This document shows positions 9,912-20,092 of a stretch of DNA of 32,500 nucleotides, in pieces. The stretch is from contig JAHBMJ010000831.1 in the NCBI GenBank assembly GCA_018398765.1, positions 5,508 to 38,007 of the forward strand, read 5' to 3'. The notes beneath the pieces are model-generated. The model did not search any database and was not told the DNA's origin. It worked only from the letters and a program-made list of their open reading frames with translations. Origin of the DNA: Chromera velia (Eukaryota > Sar > Chromeraceae). Every line of letters starts with the position of its first letter. Position 1 is the first letter of the stretch. The translations under genes were made by a program, and so were the position numbers.

Positions 9912-12104
9912 TCATCCGAGAGACAGAGCGACTCCTCCACCTGAATCGTCGGGAGGTCGGGGAGCCTGACGAGCATCAGGCTGCACTTGTAGATCAGCGC
10001 ATCGACGCTTCCGGAGTTCCCCCAGATGCCCCCGAACCGGTCCCGCTGTGCATCCCAGAGACACAGAGCGGTCCAGAACCCCAGCAGAATCTGCGTAGAT
10101 AGGCAGGCAGGGGCGGGGGATCGGAAGCAGGGCAGTTCGGAATCCATGGTCTGGAGGGATTCCGTTGTCAGGATCTGCCCAATGGAGGAAACTCCAGATC
10201 TTGTGAGGCAAACGCTCATACACCATCAGGTCTCCCACTGTCTTTTCTCCCCCAAACATAACGGAAAGGATGTCCGGTATCTCCAAATTAGAACGGAGAA
10301 TCGGACCTCTTTGCTTCTTTCTATCAAAGTAGACGGAGCTGTCGTCACGCTCACTCTCACTATCGCTACTGGGAACAGGACCATCGTATTCTATGTCATC
10401 CGCTTCAGCTGCAGCAACAGCAGCAGCAGCTGCATGGGTGTGTGTACCAATGCCGGTTGCCGCAGCAGCTGAACTCGGCACGTTCGTCTGTGAGGGACAT
10501 GAGATCACTCTCAGTGTCTCTCGCTTCCCCTTCTCCCTCTGCTCGTACATCCATCTGACTGCCTGCAAAGCTAGACCACTGAAATCACCCAGCGCCTCCA
10601 TCTGCTTCGCTTTTGCTTCGTTGTATGGCTCCAGGTGGCGGAGGTGTGTGGGGATCTGCATTTGAAACCAACCAAGACGGGAGCTCTTGTAGGTGCCATA
10701 GGAGAATTCTAAACCGGCGCTCTCGAAGATCAGAGGCCGCTCCCCTGTCACCCTGCGCACCCCCTCATAGAGCATCCGGTCGGACCCGAACAACTGGTCG
10801 TGTCTCTCCTCTGGGAGGGGGCGGCCGGTTGGGGTGCCGAAGAAACTGTACAAGTGAAACAATGGCACGGCGACCCACTTGCATGGAAAGTGTCTTTTCT
10901 GTCTGATGAGAGCGGGTGCTTTGTGAATGACTGAGGCGAAGGCAAGAGCTACCTGACGCATTCCATTGTGCATGAGGAGTCTGCTCTTCACCACTCGGCT
11001 GGTGGATCGGAGGAGGCAGAAAGAGGGAAAAGGAAGGAGGGAGCCGAGGAGCTCCATCGGTTCACGCGGCAGGTGCAAGAGGGCACCAGACCCTCCAGGA
11101 ACAGTGAGAGGCGCGAGGGGAAGTAGCCTCGACTGTTCTGGGTTCCACTGGTGCTCTCTGCTGCTCACGTTGTAGATCGCCACTACTCTGAACCCCTCTG
11201 TGACTTTCTCCAGCTCATGGAAGACAGAATTCAACCAACAACACCACGACCCCCCCACCCCCCCAGATTCCCAACGAGGCGCTCCTGACTTTTTGAGATA
11301 CACGGGATTGGCATTCGTTTCTCTGTCCCACCCACCCCATCTCTCTGCCCTCCCAAAAAATCTCTCTCGCTCTCTATCGGCAAGCTTACCCTCCAACTCC
11401 TCGCCACAAAATGAACGCAAATCTGACCCCCCATCTGAACCATCCGCATCATCATCACTTGCCCATGACCCCGTTCTACTCCTGAGGCCCGGGGGTCTCA
11501 TCTGTGCAACGATGTCCTCAAGACGCATCGTCAACCCCAAGAGAATGCGATTATAGTCCTCATCTTTGACCATCGTGGTCCAGTGGGTCTGAACTTGGGC
11601 CCTTCTCCCACGCTTTGACTGAGACTTTGATGGAGAGTCTTGGGCGGGAACAGGGAAGATCAGTTCACCCCCTTTGCACTGACTACCGCAGTCGACTGCA
11701 AGAGTGAGGATGTGGTCTTCTGACTTCTTCGTATCTCGGTGGGAAACGAAAAAGTCCCCCGGACGGTAAACCAACAATTGATAGAAGTCGGCACTAAGAC
11801 GAGAAAATGGGGTCAGTGTTGACTCCACTTGTCTTAGGACCCTGTCAATTCCCGGAAAAGAAACCTCGACATCTTTCGTTTGCAGGCAACGACGAATTTT
11901 CGGGGCCATGACCTCGGTGGAGCCCTTTCCGCAGGTAGCCGCACTGCAGAGCTCTACGAGAGCCTTGATGTCTGTGGGGTTTGAAAGGTCAAAGGTTCTG
12001 TCATTGTGGGAAATTTTGGGCACTTCTGCAGGCGGCACGTGCCCATCTGCCCAAGTGTTTCCAGAGACACTCTCAAGGACAGCTTCCAGTCTCTTGACCG
12101 TCAT
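9912..12104 (-). CDS. 2-oxoglutarate/Fe(II)-dependent dioxygenase-like protein
   Basis: One open frame of about 730 codons from ATG 12104 to TGA 9912. The frame is open for 11 more codons upstream but without an ATG, after an in-frame TAG. The iron and co-substrate ligands of the double-stranded beta-helix fold are visible: LLVYRPGDFFVSHRDTKKSE carries the HxD pair (His122, Asp124). CKGGELIF is the usual next strand. The distal His and Arg are in FHELEKVTEGFRV (His296, Arg306). The family hydroxylates proteins or small molecules using 2-oxoglutarate and O2. An Asp/Ser/Gly-rich loop of about 100 residues is inserted between the two ligand motifs. The C-terminal half has no domain I recognise. 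The last ~100 codons may be altered by splicing: a 133-bp phase-0 GT-AG segment at 10223-10091 would shift the frame to a stop at 9875-9877. The substrate is unknown. Confidence 0.75.
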   Translation of the reverse strand: MTVKRLEAVLESVSGNTWADGHVPPAEVPKISHNDRTFDLSNPTDIKALVELCSAATCGKGSTEVMAPKIRRCLQTKDVEVSFPGIDRVLRQVESTLTPFSRLSADFYQLLVYRPGDFFVSHRDTKKSEDHILTLAVDCGSQCKGGELIFPVPAQDSPSKSQSKRGRRAQVQTHWTTMVKDEDYNRILLGLTMRLEDIVAQMRPPGLRSRTGSWASDDDADGSDGGSDLRSFCGEELEGKLADRERERFFGRAERWGGWDRETNANPVYLKKSGAPRWESGGVGGSWCCWLNSVFHELEKVTEGFRVVAIYNVSSREHQWNPEQSRLLPLAPLTVPGGSGALLHLPREPMELLGSLLPFPSFCLLRSTSRVVKSRLLMHNGMRQVALAFASVIHKAPALIRQKRHFPCKWVAVPLFHLYSFFGTPTGRPLPEERHDQLFGSDRMLYEGVRRVTGERPLIFESAGLEFSYGTYKSSRLGWFQMQIPTHLRHLEPYNEAKAKQMEALGDFSGLALQAVRWMYEQREKGKRETLRVISCPSQTNVPSSAAAATGIGTHTHAAAAAVAAAEADDIEYDGPVPSSDSESERDDSSVYFDRKKQRGPILRSNLEIPDILSVMFGGEKTVGDLMVYERLPHKIWSFLHWADPDNGIPPDHGFRTALLPIPRPCLPIYADSAGVLDRSVSLGCTAGPVRGHLGELRKRRCADLQVQPDARQAPRPPDDSGGGVALSLG

Positions 12105-13475
12105 TGGGGATACAAGTTGCAACTGCTGTCGCGCCAACTACGGCTAACGCTCGGTCAGCAACGAATTCAAAAGAACTCAAGCAGTTTGTAGAAAATACGC
12201 CTCAACTCTTGAATAACGTCACCGACCTCGGATCACGGAAGAAGAGGTGTGACTCGAGAGAGGCTTTACAGTGGAGCCTGAAAGTTGAGAAAAAAAAGGC
12301 AGAACGGGGACAAGGTGTGATGAAGCTCAGACACCCGTGACCTGTGCATGAAAGACGCTGGAGCTCATGGACGAAAGGAATAGGTACGATCGAGGGGGGC
12401 AATGGTTGGTGATCGCTGAATATCGCTGAAGATCGCTGCAGAGTTCAGGAAAACGATGTTCATCCCTCGACCCGTGTCATCCCGTGTCAGACATGTGTCA
12501 GACATATGTCAGACGTATGTCAGACATTCATGCAGCAGTCATCACATGTGGTCAGCGCGCGGACCAAAAAAATGTGTATGTAATATAGTCCCAGAATGCC
12601 TCTGCAACCCGCGCGCGGCCGCTTTTGCGCAATTAAAGTGCAGGATCTTTACCCCAATAGGGTCCGCGGGGGATCGGGCTCCCCCCCCCTTCCCCNNNCC
12701 CCCCCCACCCACAATATCACAATCACCCCAAGAAGGAAGTCTGTCTTCAAGCACAGGCGCGCGCGCGTACATTAACGTTGTGTGTTGGTGTTTTTTTTGT
12801 ATTTTGTTAGATTTTTGTATGAATTTTACAGTCAGATTGTATTTTTTGTACCTTTCATACTCTAGGCTCTTTGGCGCATACATGCAGATATGCATGCAGA
12901 TAAGTATATGCAGACTCTATTAGAGTAATGGACCAAAGTGCATACAGCTTAATGCAGCTCGGCACGACAGCTCATATGGAGGCACTGGCAGGCTCTGCGT
13001 GATGGGTCTTACGAGTGATTAGTCTGGTGAGAAAAAGAAAAGAGGCAAGCTGGTCTTCCTCAGTCTTCCGGCTAGAAACGTGGATGGCACTAGCGATGGC
13101 AAAGTCTCAAACTATCTTAAATAATCTTAAACCTAGGCTAAGTAATATAACATGCTAAAAGTTTTCTGTTTTTTTTTGTTGTGCACATGCAGCCTTTATA
13201 AGCTCATTTTTGAATATATTAGACTACTTAATTAGTGTTGTCGATTAACCCTTATGAACTGTTGAACCTAGTTGAACCATACGTAGTACGTTATAGTACG
13301 TACACGTACACTAACATCATATAATTATATAGAATCAAAAATAAAAATGCTCATTGATTTAAACTAATTAAATTTAATCAAAATCAAACAATCGTGGAAA
13401 TAATTAGTACCCCCCTAATACTCCAGTATGTCTTGAAAAGGATTTTTCAAGGCTGGCCGCGGCTGCGGTGCGTAC
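12105..13475. other. Intergenic region with short repeats and a 3-base assembly gap
   Basis: There is no frame with protein-like composition. It holds GATCGCTGAA-type short repeats at 12411-12440, a 10-bp repeat at 12471-12528, a poly-C tract containing three N at 12696-12698, and (GC)n at 12758-12767. From about 13080 to 13440 it is AT-rich. The 5' end of the dioxygenase transcript must start in the left part. Confidence 0.5.
12471..12528. repeat. 10-bp tandem repeat (TGTCAGACAT-like)
   Basis: Five to six imperfect copies of a unit close to TGTCAGACAT, differing by one or two bases each. It lies upstream of the dioxygenase gene. No function is evident. Confidence 0.75.
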
Positions 13476-14186
13476 GTGCGGTCTGCGCAGCGCCGTGAAC
13501 AGCCATATACAAAGTACTCATACGATCGATACGCATCTTACGTACCCAGATCGATATCTGAAGACCGAACTGATCTACTTCAATTGGTCGACCCAGTCTT
13601 GTATATCAGTCTGTCAAGCAACCTGGCATCTGAAAGGCTTCCTGAACACCTTCATTAAGGGTAAACAAATAGCGTTAAAGTTTAAAAATTCTTCTTGTTG
13701 GTCTCTTTAAGTTTTGTTTATCTTCTCTTCTCTGCTCTTCTCCTAGCTCTGTACATCTGATAGCTACGAGTGAGGTCATCTTCCAGCTATAGTTGCTGCA
13801 GGCTGTAAAGGCAGTGGTATAGCTCTACGATAAAGCCACTGTTATATATGACAAGCTTAAGGATAAAGTGGGGATCACCTCGCCTTCGTTGATTAGAGAG
13901 TTCAATCCGGAGTCGGCAGAGGACAGAGCATTGGTGGGAGTTGACCGAGCAACAGTGAGGGCTATTGCTTCGTAGTTTGCCAAACTTGTACCAAAGCCAG
14001 ACCCCTCCCCTCCTGCCTGCCCCTCTACTGCTACAAACAAGCAGAAGAAAACACCTTCCAGTAGCAAAAAACAGCAGCAGCAACAAAACATCAAAAGGTC
14101 ACCACGTCAGAGACCCGCATCTTCATTCTTCAAACCCATCCGGCTGGAAGACAAATATTCCCATATCAGAGATGAGTTCTATCATA
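13476..14186 (+). pseudogene. Degenerate spliced ORF of unknown element, interrupted by the LTR retrotransposon
   Basis: Two plus-strand segments, 13476-13660 and 13747-14186, join in phase across an 86-bp GT-AG intron (GTAAAC...CTCCTAG). They read as hydrophilic protein with a Lys/Gln-rich, disordered-looking region, then SFFKPIRLEDKYSHIRDEF. Four codons are in-frame stops: TAA 13656, TAG 13790, TAG 13820 and TAG 13973. The frame resumes after the insertion at 20417 and ends at TGA 20425-20427. I do not recognise the family. Composition and setting suggest a gag-like or other transposon ORF (inference). The 5' end is unclear: CTGCGCAG just upstream of the frame could be a splice acceptor. 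Confidence 0.5.
14182..14186. repeat. Left target-site duplication (TCATA)
   Basis: TCATA directly precedes the TGTG start of the left LTR. The same five bases follow the right LTR at 20412-20416. A five-base duplication is usual for Ty3/gypsy integrases. Confidence 0.7.
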
Positions 14187-14517
14187 TGTGAGGCTAAATG
14201 TGAGGGGCGTGCCCGGGGCTGAGACGTTGGGCTGTATATGTGGCGGCGTGAGAGGTACTGCCGGGGCGTGAGCGCGTATAGTATAGGTACCGGGACCAGC
14301 TCGGAGACGGCTTGCCGCTGGGCCACGAGCGTGCGTGATCATATCGATTTTAGTGAAGGCTGCTATGGGACGAGGCCAAATAAATGTAGTTAATGGTTTG
14401 AGCAGCCTGGTGCATGAAGTGATTAACAGACTGTTTGACTGGCTAGATTGAACACTGACGCTTCTAGGTCAGACGTACCTTCGGACCACCATATAGTATT
14501 GTATTGTTCATCTTATA
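14187..14517 (+). repeat. 5' LTR
   Basis: Aligns over 319 bases (14199-14517) with the 3' LTR, plus 12 extra bases at its 5' end (14187-14198) that include a second TGTGAGG. It starts TGTG and ends CTTATA rather than the usual CA. AATAAA at 14379-14384 is a candidate polyadenylation signal for the R/U5 region. Its left boundary was set by the TCATA duplication. Confidence 0.88.
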
Positions 14518-14519
14518 GT

Positions 14520-14533
14520 TGGCAGTCAGAGCC
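14520..14533 (+). promoter_or_regulatory. Candidate primer binding site
   Basis: TGGCAGTCAGAGCC lies two bases after the left LTR. It starts with the TGG expected opposite a tRNA CCA end and resembles the initiator-tRNA-Met type of site (TGG..TCAGAGCC) seen in many gypsy elements. The match is imperfect and the host tRNA is not in the window. Confidence 0.5.
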
Positions 14534-14641
14534 TCTTTCCAGCCTCAGATAAGGGTGGAGAGAAAAGTTTCCAAGTGTCACTTCAGACTGAGAATTGTGC
14601 TCCCTTCCTTTGGCTTGATACGCTGATGGAAAGTGCGCAGA

Positions 14642-15715
14642 ATGTTGGGGCTCCGGGCATTCCAGAAGTGTTTGGGGCCCTTGAAACTGTTTACATTGTC
14701 CAATTCGATGCGCATCGTTCAGGAAACGCAGGCCTTGCAGGGTCAACAATTAACTTTACAGGGACAGGCTTTGGAGGCATAAAGACAGGCTATTCAAACT
14801 GTCCAATCAGGCCTTTCTTTATCGTCCCAGGTTTCCCCTCCGATCCTTCAGAGCTCGCCTGCTGGTGTAAGCACTGATACTGGTCCCGGTCACTGCGCGA
14901 GCAAGGTTGTGGAGCTTCCCGCCAAGCTGGTGTTCTCTGGTAAGAAGGAGGAGCTTCAGAGATGGCTGAAGGACATAGAAGACTTCTTTGAGCTGAACAA
15001 GGTAAGGGAATCAAAGAAAATAAAGATGGCGAAAGGCCGGCTACCGGCCTATTTGAAGGAATGGTATGAGAAGTTCGAGGAGGAGCATGGAGCGCTAGAT
15101 GGAGTATTCTCGAACTGGGAGTCGCTGAAGACTAAACTCATGGAGAGACTGAAGGTGACCATGGAGAGGAGTATCACTCGGGCAAAGCTTCAGACACTTT
15201 GCTGCACTGAAGCCTTAGGGGTGGAGAAGTACAACGAGGCCTTCTCTCAGTTGGTGGGCCAGCTTCCCCACCTATGGGAGGAAGACGTTGTCGAGGACTA
15301 CATTAAAGGACTGCCGAACTCCATCGCCCTCGACGTTGCGAAGGCGAAAATACACACACTGTTAGAGACACAGAAGGAGGCAGCCGAGATCGAAGCCTTC
15401 TTCTCCTTCCGAGCGAAAGGTGGCGGACACCGAGATTTCCGTCTGCGCGTTCCCGAGAGTGGAGGGGTGAGCGGTCAACATAACCAGCCGCTTGTCCCTG
15501 AGGAAGGGCCTGTCCCCATGGATTTGTGTGGAGTCCGTTCGCTCCCACCACCACTCACGCTGGACGAGAGAACCCGTTACATCCGGAAAGGACGGTGCTT
15601 CCGTTGCCGCCTGTTTGGTCATAGTGCCAACAGATGCCCAGGGCCACAGGGCTGGGCAAATTATGGCAACTCCTGTGCAGACTCGTGGAGATGGGGGCAA
15701 GGAGGAGAATTTTAA
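14642..15715 (+). pseudogene. gag: gag of the chromovirus element
   Basis: The frame begins at ATG 14642, the first after an in-frame TGA at 14624. It is interrupted by TAA at 14780-14782 and runs to TAA 15713-15715. The N terminus is a Gln-rich, coiled-coil-like stretch. The middle matches the retrotransposon gag capsid pattern (LVFSGKKEELQRWLKDIEDFF...YLKEWYEKF...YIKGLP). Near the end a zinc knuckle, C-x2-C-x4-H-x4-C (15596-15637), would bind RNA. The basic Arg/Gly-rich tail that normally follows lies in the +1 frame, so either a programmed shift or an indel occurs between about 15640 and 15715. The capsid product would package element RNA if translated. Confidence 0.8.
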
Positions 15716-18700
15716 AAGGCAGTGGGCACGCGGTGGTAATCCCCAGCAGGGTTCCTCCTTCCAGGCGCAGTGGAGGGGGGGACACAGAGACTCAGGCCCT
15801 CAGGGCAGAGGGCGTGGTAGTCATGGAAAGCGTAGAGGTGGCCGTGATGGTGGACGATCTAGAGTCCGGACGATCTACGAAGGCTATGAAGAGGGAGAAG
15901 TGCCCCCAACACGTGGTCAGTGTGGTCAGTGCACAGAAATGTATGGGGATCCCCAAGAGTTTGACATTCCCATCGAACACATAAACACGTGTGACACAGA
16001 GTCAAATTCTGCTCTCGATTTGTTCTCTGATTTGGACTTTCGTCCAGGGTTGTTTGTATACTCTAGCCGAGTGGCGGGTATGCCTGTCAGAGTTTTGGTT
16101 GACTTTGGAGTGGATGATATTTATCTAGATCGCAGATTTACCCATGCCCACTGCATCCATGTGTGCAGATTAAGACGACCAACTCCGGTACATGGGGCGC
16201 TGAAAGCTTCGAAGAAGGCGATCAAAACGCGAATGGTTCAGGAGTGTGCGCCCTCTGTGCCGGTCAGCATCTAAGGGTACCAAGAGACAGTAGGTGTCAT
16301 GCTGGCCGACCTGGAGGAATATAATTTAATTTTGGGAACAAAGTGGGGGCGTGAGTATAAGCCAGAGTTACAGTGGTCGTCTCAAAGTCTGCGTTTTTAG
16401 TTCAAGGGGAAATTGATTTACTGGGTGCCTGATGCAGAGCTTAAAGAGGAGGAGGAATTTTTAGATTGTCCCCCTCTTCTCTCTTCTGTGCAGGCACGCC
16501 GAGCAAACCGGAAGGGGGCGGTCTGCCACATTCTGCGGTTGGAGACAAGATCCTCTCCCGGTGAGTTCGGTGCATGTCGGGTTCAAGGGCTTCATGAAAT
16601 ACATGGGGGGGAAAAGAATGTGGAGATGACGGAAAAAAGAAAGGAGGGTAGTGAGACAGTGAATGATTTTCTTTCTTCGCTCCCGGCTGACCATTCTGTT
16701 TTCTCTTCATCTGATTTGAGTGAGGTACGTAAGTTTCTTCAAAAACCGTCCATGCCTGTCGACGTGAAAAGAATTGTGGTAGAGAATGCAACTCTCTTTC
16801 TTGACTCTCTTTCAGGATTACCTCCATCTCGGGGCGAGGGGCTGGATTTCAAGATCGATTTGGAACCTGGCCACCCACCCCCAGCTCGCCCACCTTACTA
16901 TCTTTCTCTTGGTGAGTTGAATGAGCTGAGAAAGCAAGTGGATACATATTTGAAACAGGGATTCATTCGCCTATCATGCTCTCCGTATACAGCTCCAGTG
17001 TTGTTTGTACAGAAGAAAGACGGAAGTATGAGGATATGTTGTGATTACACAGGACTAAACAGAATTACAATCAAAGATAAACACCCACTCCCTCACCCAC
17101 AAGACCTCATTAATTGGCTGTATGAGGCCAAATTCTTTACTGCACTTGATCTTAGACAGTACTACCATCAAATGAGAGTAAGAGAAGGAGACATCCAGAA
17201 AACAGCATTCATGATATGGTATGGAAATTTTAAGTGGTTGGTTGTCTCTTTTGGGTTGACAAACGCTCCACCAGCAGCAATGAAACTCATTCAGTATGTA
17301 TTGCATGAGTGTTTGGATCAATACGTGTCGGTTTTCATTAACGATATTTTGATTTATTCGCGGACAAGAGAAGAGCATGTAAGGCATGTGTCTCGGGTTT
17401 TGTTTTTGTTGAGACAAGCAAAATTGTTCGCGAAGCTTTCGAAATGTCATTTTTTTCAAAGAGAGGTTATTTTTCTTGGATTGAAGATTTCAGAAAAGGG
17501 AGTGAGGCCAGAGAGAAGTAAAATAGAGGAAATTGAGAACTGGCCTGTACAGTAACCAAAGAGCACGAGTGAATTACATTCTTTTCTTGGCTTGGCATCG
17601 TGGGTGAGAAGATTTATTTTCGAGTTCAGTAAGAAGGCTGCTCCGATGTATCGCTTGCTGAAAAAGAAGGTGAAGTTTGAATGGAAAAAAGAGTAGCAAG
17701 CAAGCTTTGAGACAGTGAAGGAAGCCGTGAAAAAAGTGACGGAATTGTTTGTTCCTGAGCCCACCCACCTGTTTGAGGTCTTTGCAGATGCCTGTGAAAA
17801 GACTTCAACGCTTGCAGCGGTGTTGATGCAGAAGGACCCACAGGTCGGAATTCTGTGTCCGTATGCCTTTGCGTCAAGAACGATGAGCCCCGCAGAGAAG
17901 AACTACCATATTAAAGAGAAAGAATTTTTGGCCTGTGTGTTTGCTGTAAAGATTTGGCGTCCGTATGTCTTTTGCATTAGTCAAGTGTGGAACGATCATG
18001 AATCTTTGAAAACGATCACGTCGACTGCTGATCGGATACAAATGTTTCCACACATGCGTCGTTGGGTGATGTTGTTTGATCAGATTGGAATCGTTCCTTG
18101 CTATATGCCCGGATCGAAAAATTGGGTGGTGGATGCATTGAGTAGAAAGCCAGTGAGAGAGACAGAGGCAAACAGAGAGACAGAGGAGAAGAGAGAGACA
18201 GAGGCAAACAGAGAGACAGAGGAGAATAGAGAAACAGAGAAGAAAAGAAAGACAGAGGAGGAAAGAGAAAATGTTGAGGAAAAGAATGAAGAAGAAGAAG
18301 AAGAAAACAGAGAGAAAAGAATTCTGGCGAGAATAGAAATGAGAGTGGACGTGGATGAAGAGTTCCTTAGAGAGATAAAGAGAGGATACAAGAAGGAAAC
18401 ATTCTTTCAAGAACTGTGTGAGGTGCTTAGGCATCCAGAAGAGCCGGTGCCTCGACACTTGAGAATAAGAATTCAATCATTCACTTTCATGGATGGCCTC
18501 CTGTATTTCAAAAATCGTCTGGCCATCCCTACTGATATATTGCAGAGACAGATCATCTCAGAGCACCACGACACCATGTTGGGTGGACACCTAGGGCCAG
18601 AGAAGACTTTCTTGAAGGTGAACAGCAAGTTTTACTGGCCTAACATGTACCGCTCAGTGAAAAAATATGTGGCCTGCTGTGATGTATGTCAGAGAGCAAA

Positions 18701-19835
18701 ACATTCAATACAGAAAAAACCAGGTTTGCTGAATCCGCTGCCCATCCTTGAATTTGCATATGAGAGTCTTTCTCTCGACTTCCTGTTTGGTCTGCCGAGG
18801 ACATTGTATTGGGGAAAGATTGTGGATGGAATTCTGTCTGTGGTTGACCGTCTATCAAAAGATGCATTCTTCCTTCCAGTGTGGGAGGAGATCACAGGAG
18901 AAGAAACTGCGTTTGTTGTGTTTGAAAGAGTGGTATGTTCTATCGGCATGTTTCGGTCGCTCGTCTCTGATCATGATCCTTACTTTATTTCTGCCTTCTG
19001 GCAAGAGTTACAGAAGCTATGGAATTCAAAAATGAAAATGAGTTCCTCTCGACACCCACAGACAGACGGACAGACAGAGAGAGACAATAGGACGATCAGG
19101 GAGATGTTGCGATGTTTCGTAATGGACCATCAGGAAGATTGGGCCGAGGCTTTGCCTGCATATAATTTTGCTTACAGAGACAGTGTTTATCCTATAACTG
19201 GTCTCTCACCTTACAGATTTACGCATGGGTTTGATCCAATTCGTCTGCCTGCAGTGCCGGTCAGGGGAAGCTCACTGTCGCCTTCTGCAGCGGACTTCGT
19301 CGCAAGGCACAAGGCAGAGATCGCCCAGGCGAAGGAATTGTTGGAGCAGGCTAGAGAAACAGCAGCCCGCTATTTTGATCGACACCGCAGAGAATTGGAG
19401 GTTGGTCCTGGAGATTGGGTTTTGGTGCACAGAGAGTTCTTTGAACAAGAAAAGAGACCGGAAGGACAAAAAAAAAAGTTGGAGCCAATTTGGTTTGGTC
19501 CTTTTGAGGTAGAGAGAATGGTGACAAGAGGAGCGTATAAGCTTATCTTCCCGGCAGGTGTGCGCATTCACCCTGTAGTGAATGTAAGCTATTTGAAGAA
19601 GTATGTTAGAGAGCCGGGAGATCTTCTACCTGCAGTCAGACTCCCTAGATTTGAAGGACCGGAATATGAAGTGGAGGAGATATTTGAATAGAAAAAAATC
19701 GGTGGAAAGTCGCATTATTTGGTGAGATGGAAGGGATTCAAAAAGGAAGATGCATCATGGGAACCGGCAGAAAATCTTTCACGCGCAAAAGAAGCAATTG
19801 CCGACTTCAAGAGAAGAAGAATACAAAGGAAGTGA
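15660..19835 (+). pseudogene. pol: pol polyprotein (PR-RT-RH-IN-chromodomain) with five in-frame stops
   Basis: One frame continues from the basic gag tail to TGA 19833-19835. Protease lies around 16050-16200, with the catalytic D-S/T-G changed to DFG (16101-16109). RT spans about 16880-17550, with LDL, PFGL-like and YxDD regions; the YxDD box reads FIND (17334-17345). RNase H is about 17750-18140, ending VVDALSR. A Glu/Arg repeat linker follows. The integrase has an HHCC finger (about 18565-18700) and an intact D,D,E triad: Asp 18777, Asp 18969, Glu 19077 in TDGQTER. The C-terminal chromodomain at about 19665-19820 (YLVRWKGF, ASWEPAENL) would target chromatin marks. In-frame stops are TAA 16272, TAG 16398, TAA 17553, TAG 17694 and TAG 19689. 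The frame is otherwise continuous over 4 kb. Confidence 0.9.
18154..18320 (+). repeat. Coding tandem repeat (RETE-type) between RNase H and integrase
   Basis: Repeats of GAGAGAGACAGAGG-like units encode RETEANRETEEKRETE and then a Glu run. They sit in the linker between the RNase H and integrase domains, where a short spacer is normal. The unit probably expanded by slippage. Confidence 0.8.
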
Positions 19836-19846
19836 GGCCTGGAAGT

Positions 19847-19865
19847 GGATAGGCATGTGTGAGGG
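19847..19865 (+). repeat. Duplicate of the internal/3' LTR junction
   Basis: GGATAGGCATGTGTGAGGG matches the sequence spanning the 3' LTR start (20082-20100, GGATGGGCATGTGTGAGGG) at 18 of 19 positions. It lies just after the pol stop and may be a second copy of the plus-strand priming region and U3 start. Confidence 0.55.
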
Positions 19866-20092
19866 ATGAGTTAGAGAAGGAGTTAGTAGAAAAGTTAGTG
19901 AGCTTCAAAATGAGAGACAAATTAAGTAGGCGTGGACAAGCTGGACAAAGGAGGTGGTGCTGGGCAGGTGACTGGTTAGATCTGGTCGGTCGTGGCATAC
20001 TGACATCTATACATATTTCTCAACTGATTGATGCAGGCCTGAGTACTCAGCCAAGGAACTGAGCGTGGACGTCAGTTTGGCGGATGGGCATG

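Noticed and set aside
12696..12698. NNN in a poly-C tract as a possible biological feature
   Set aside because: It is an assembly or base-calling gap in a homopolymer.
14575..14877. 100-codon plus frame at the start of the element interior
   Set aside because: It has no gag-like features. The overlapping frame from ATG 14642 continues into the capsid and zinc-knuckle region.
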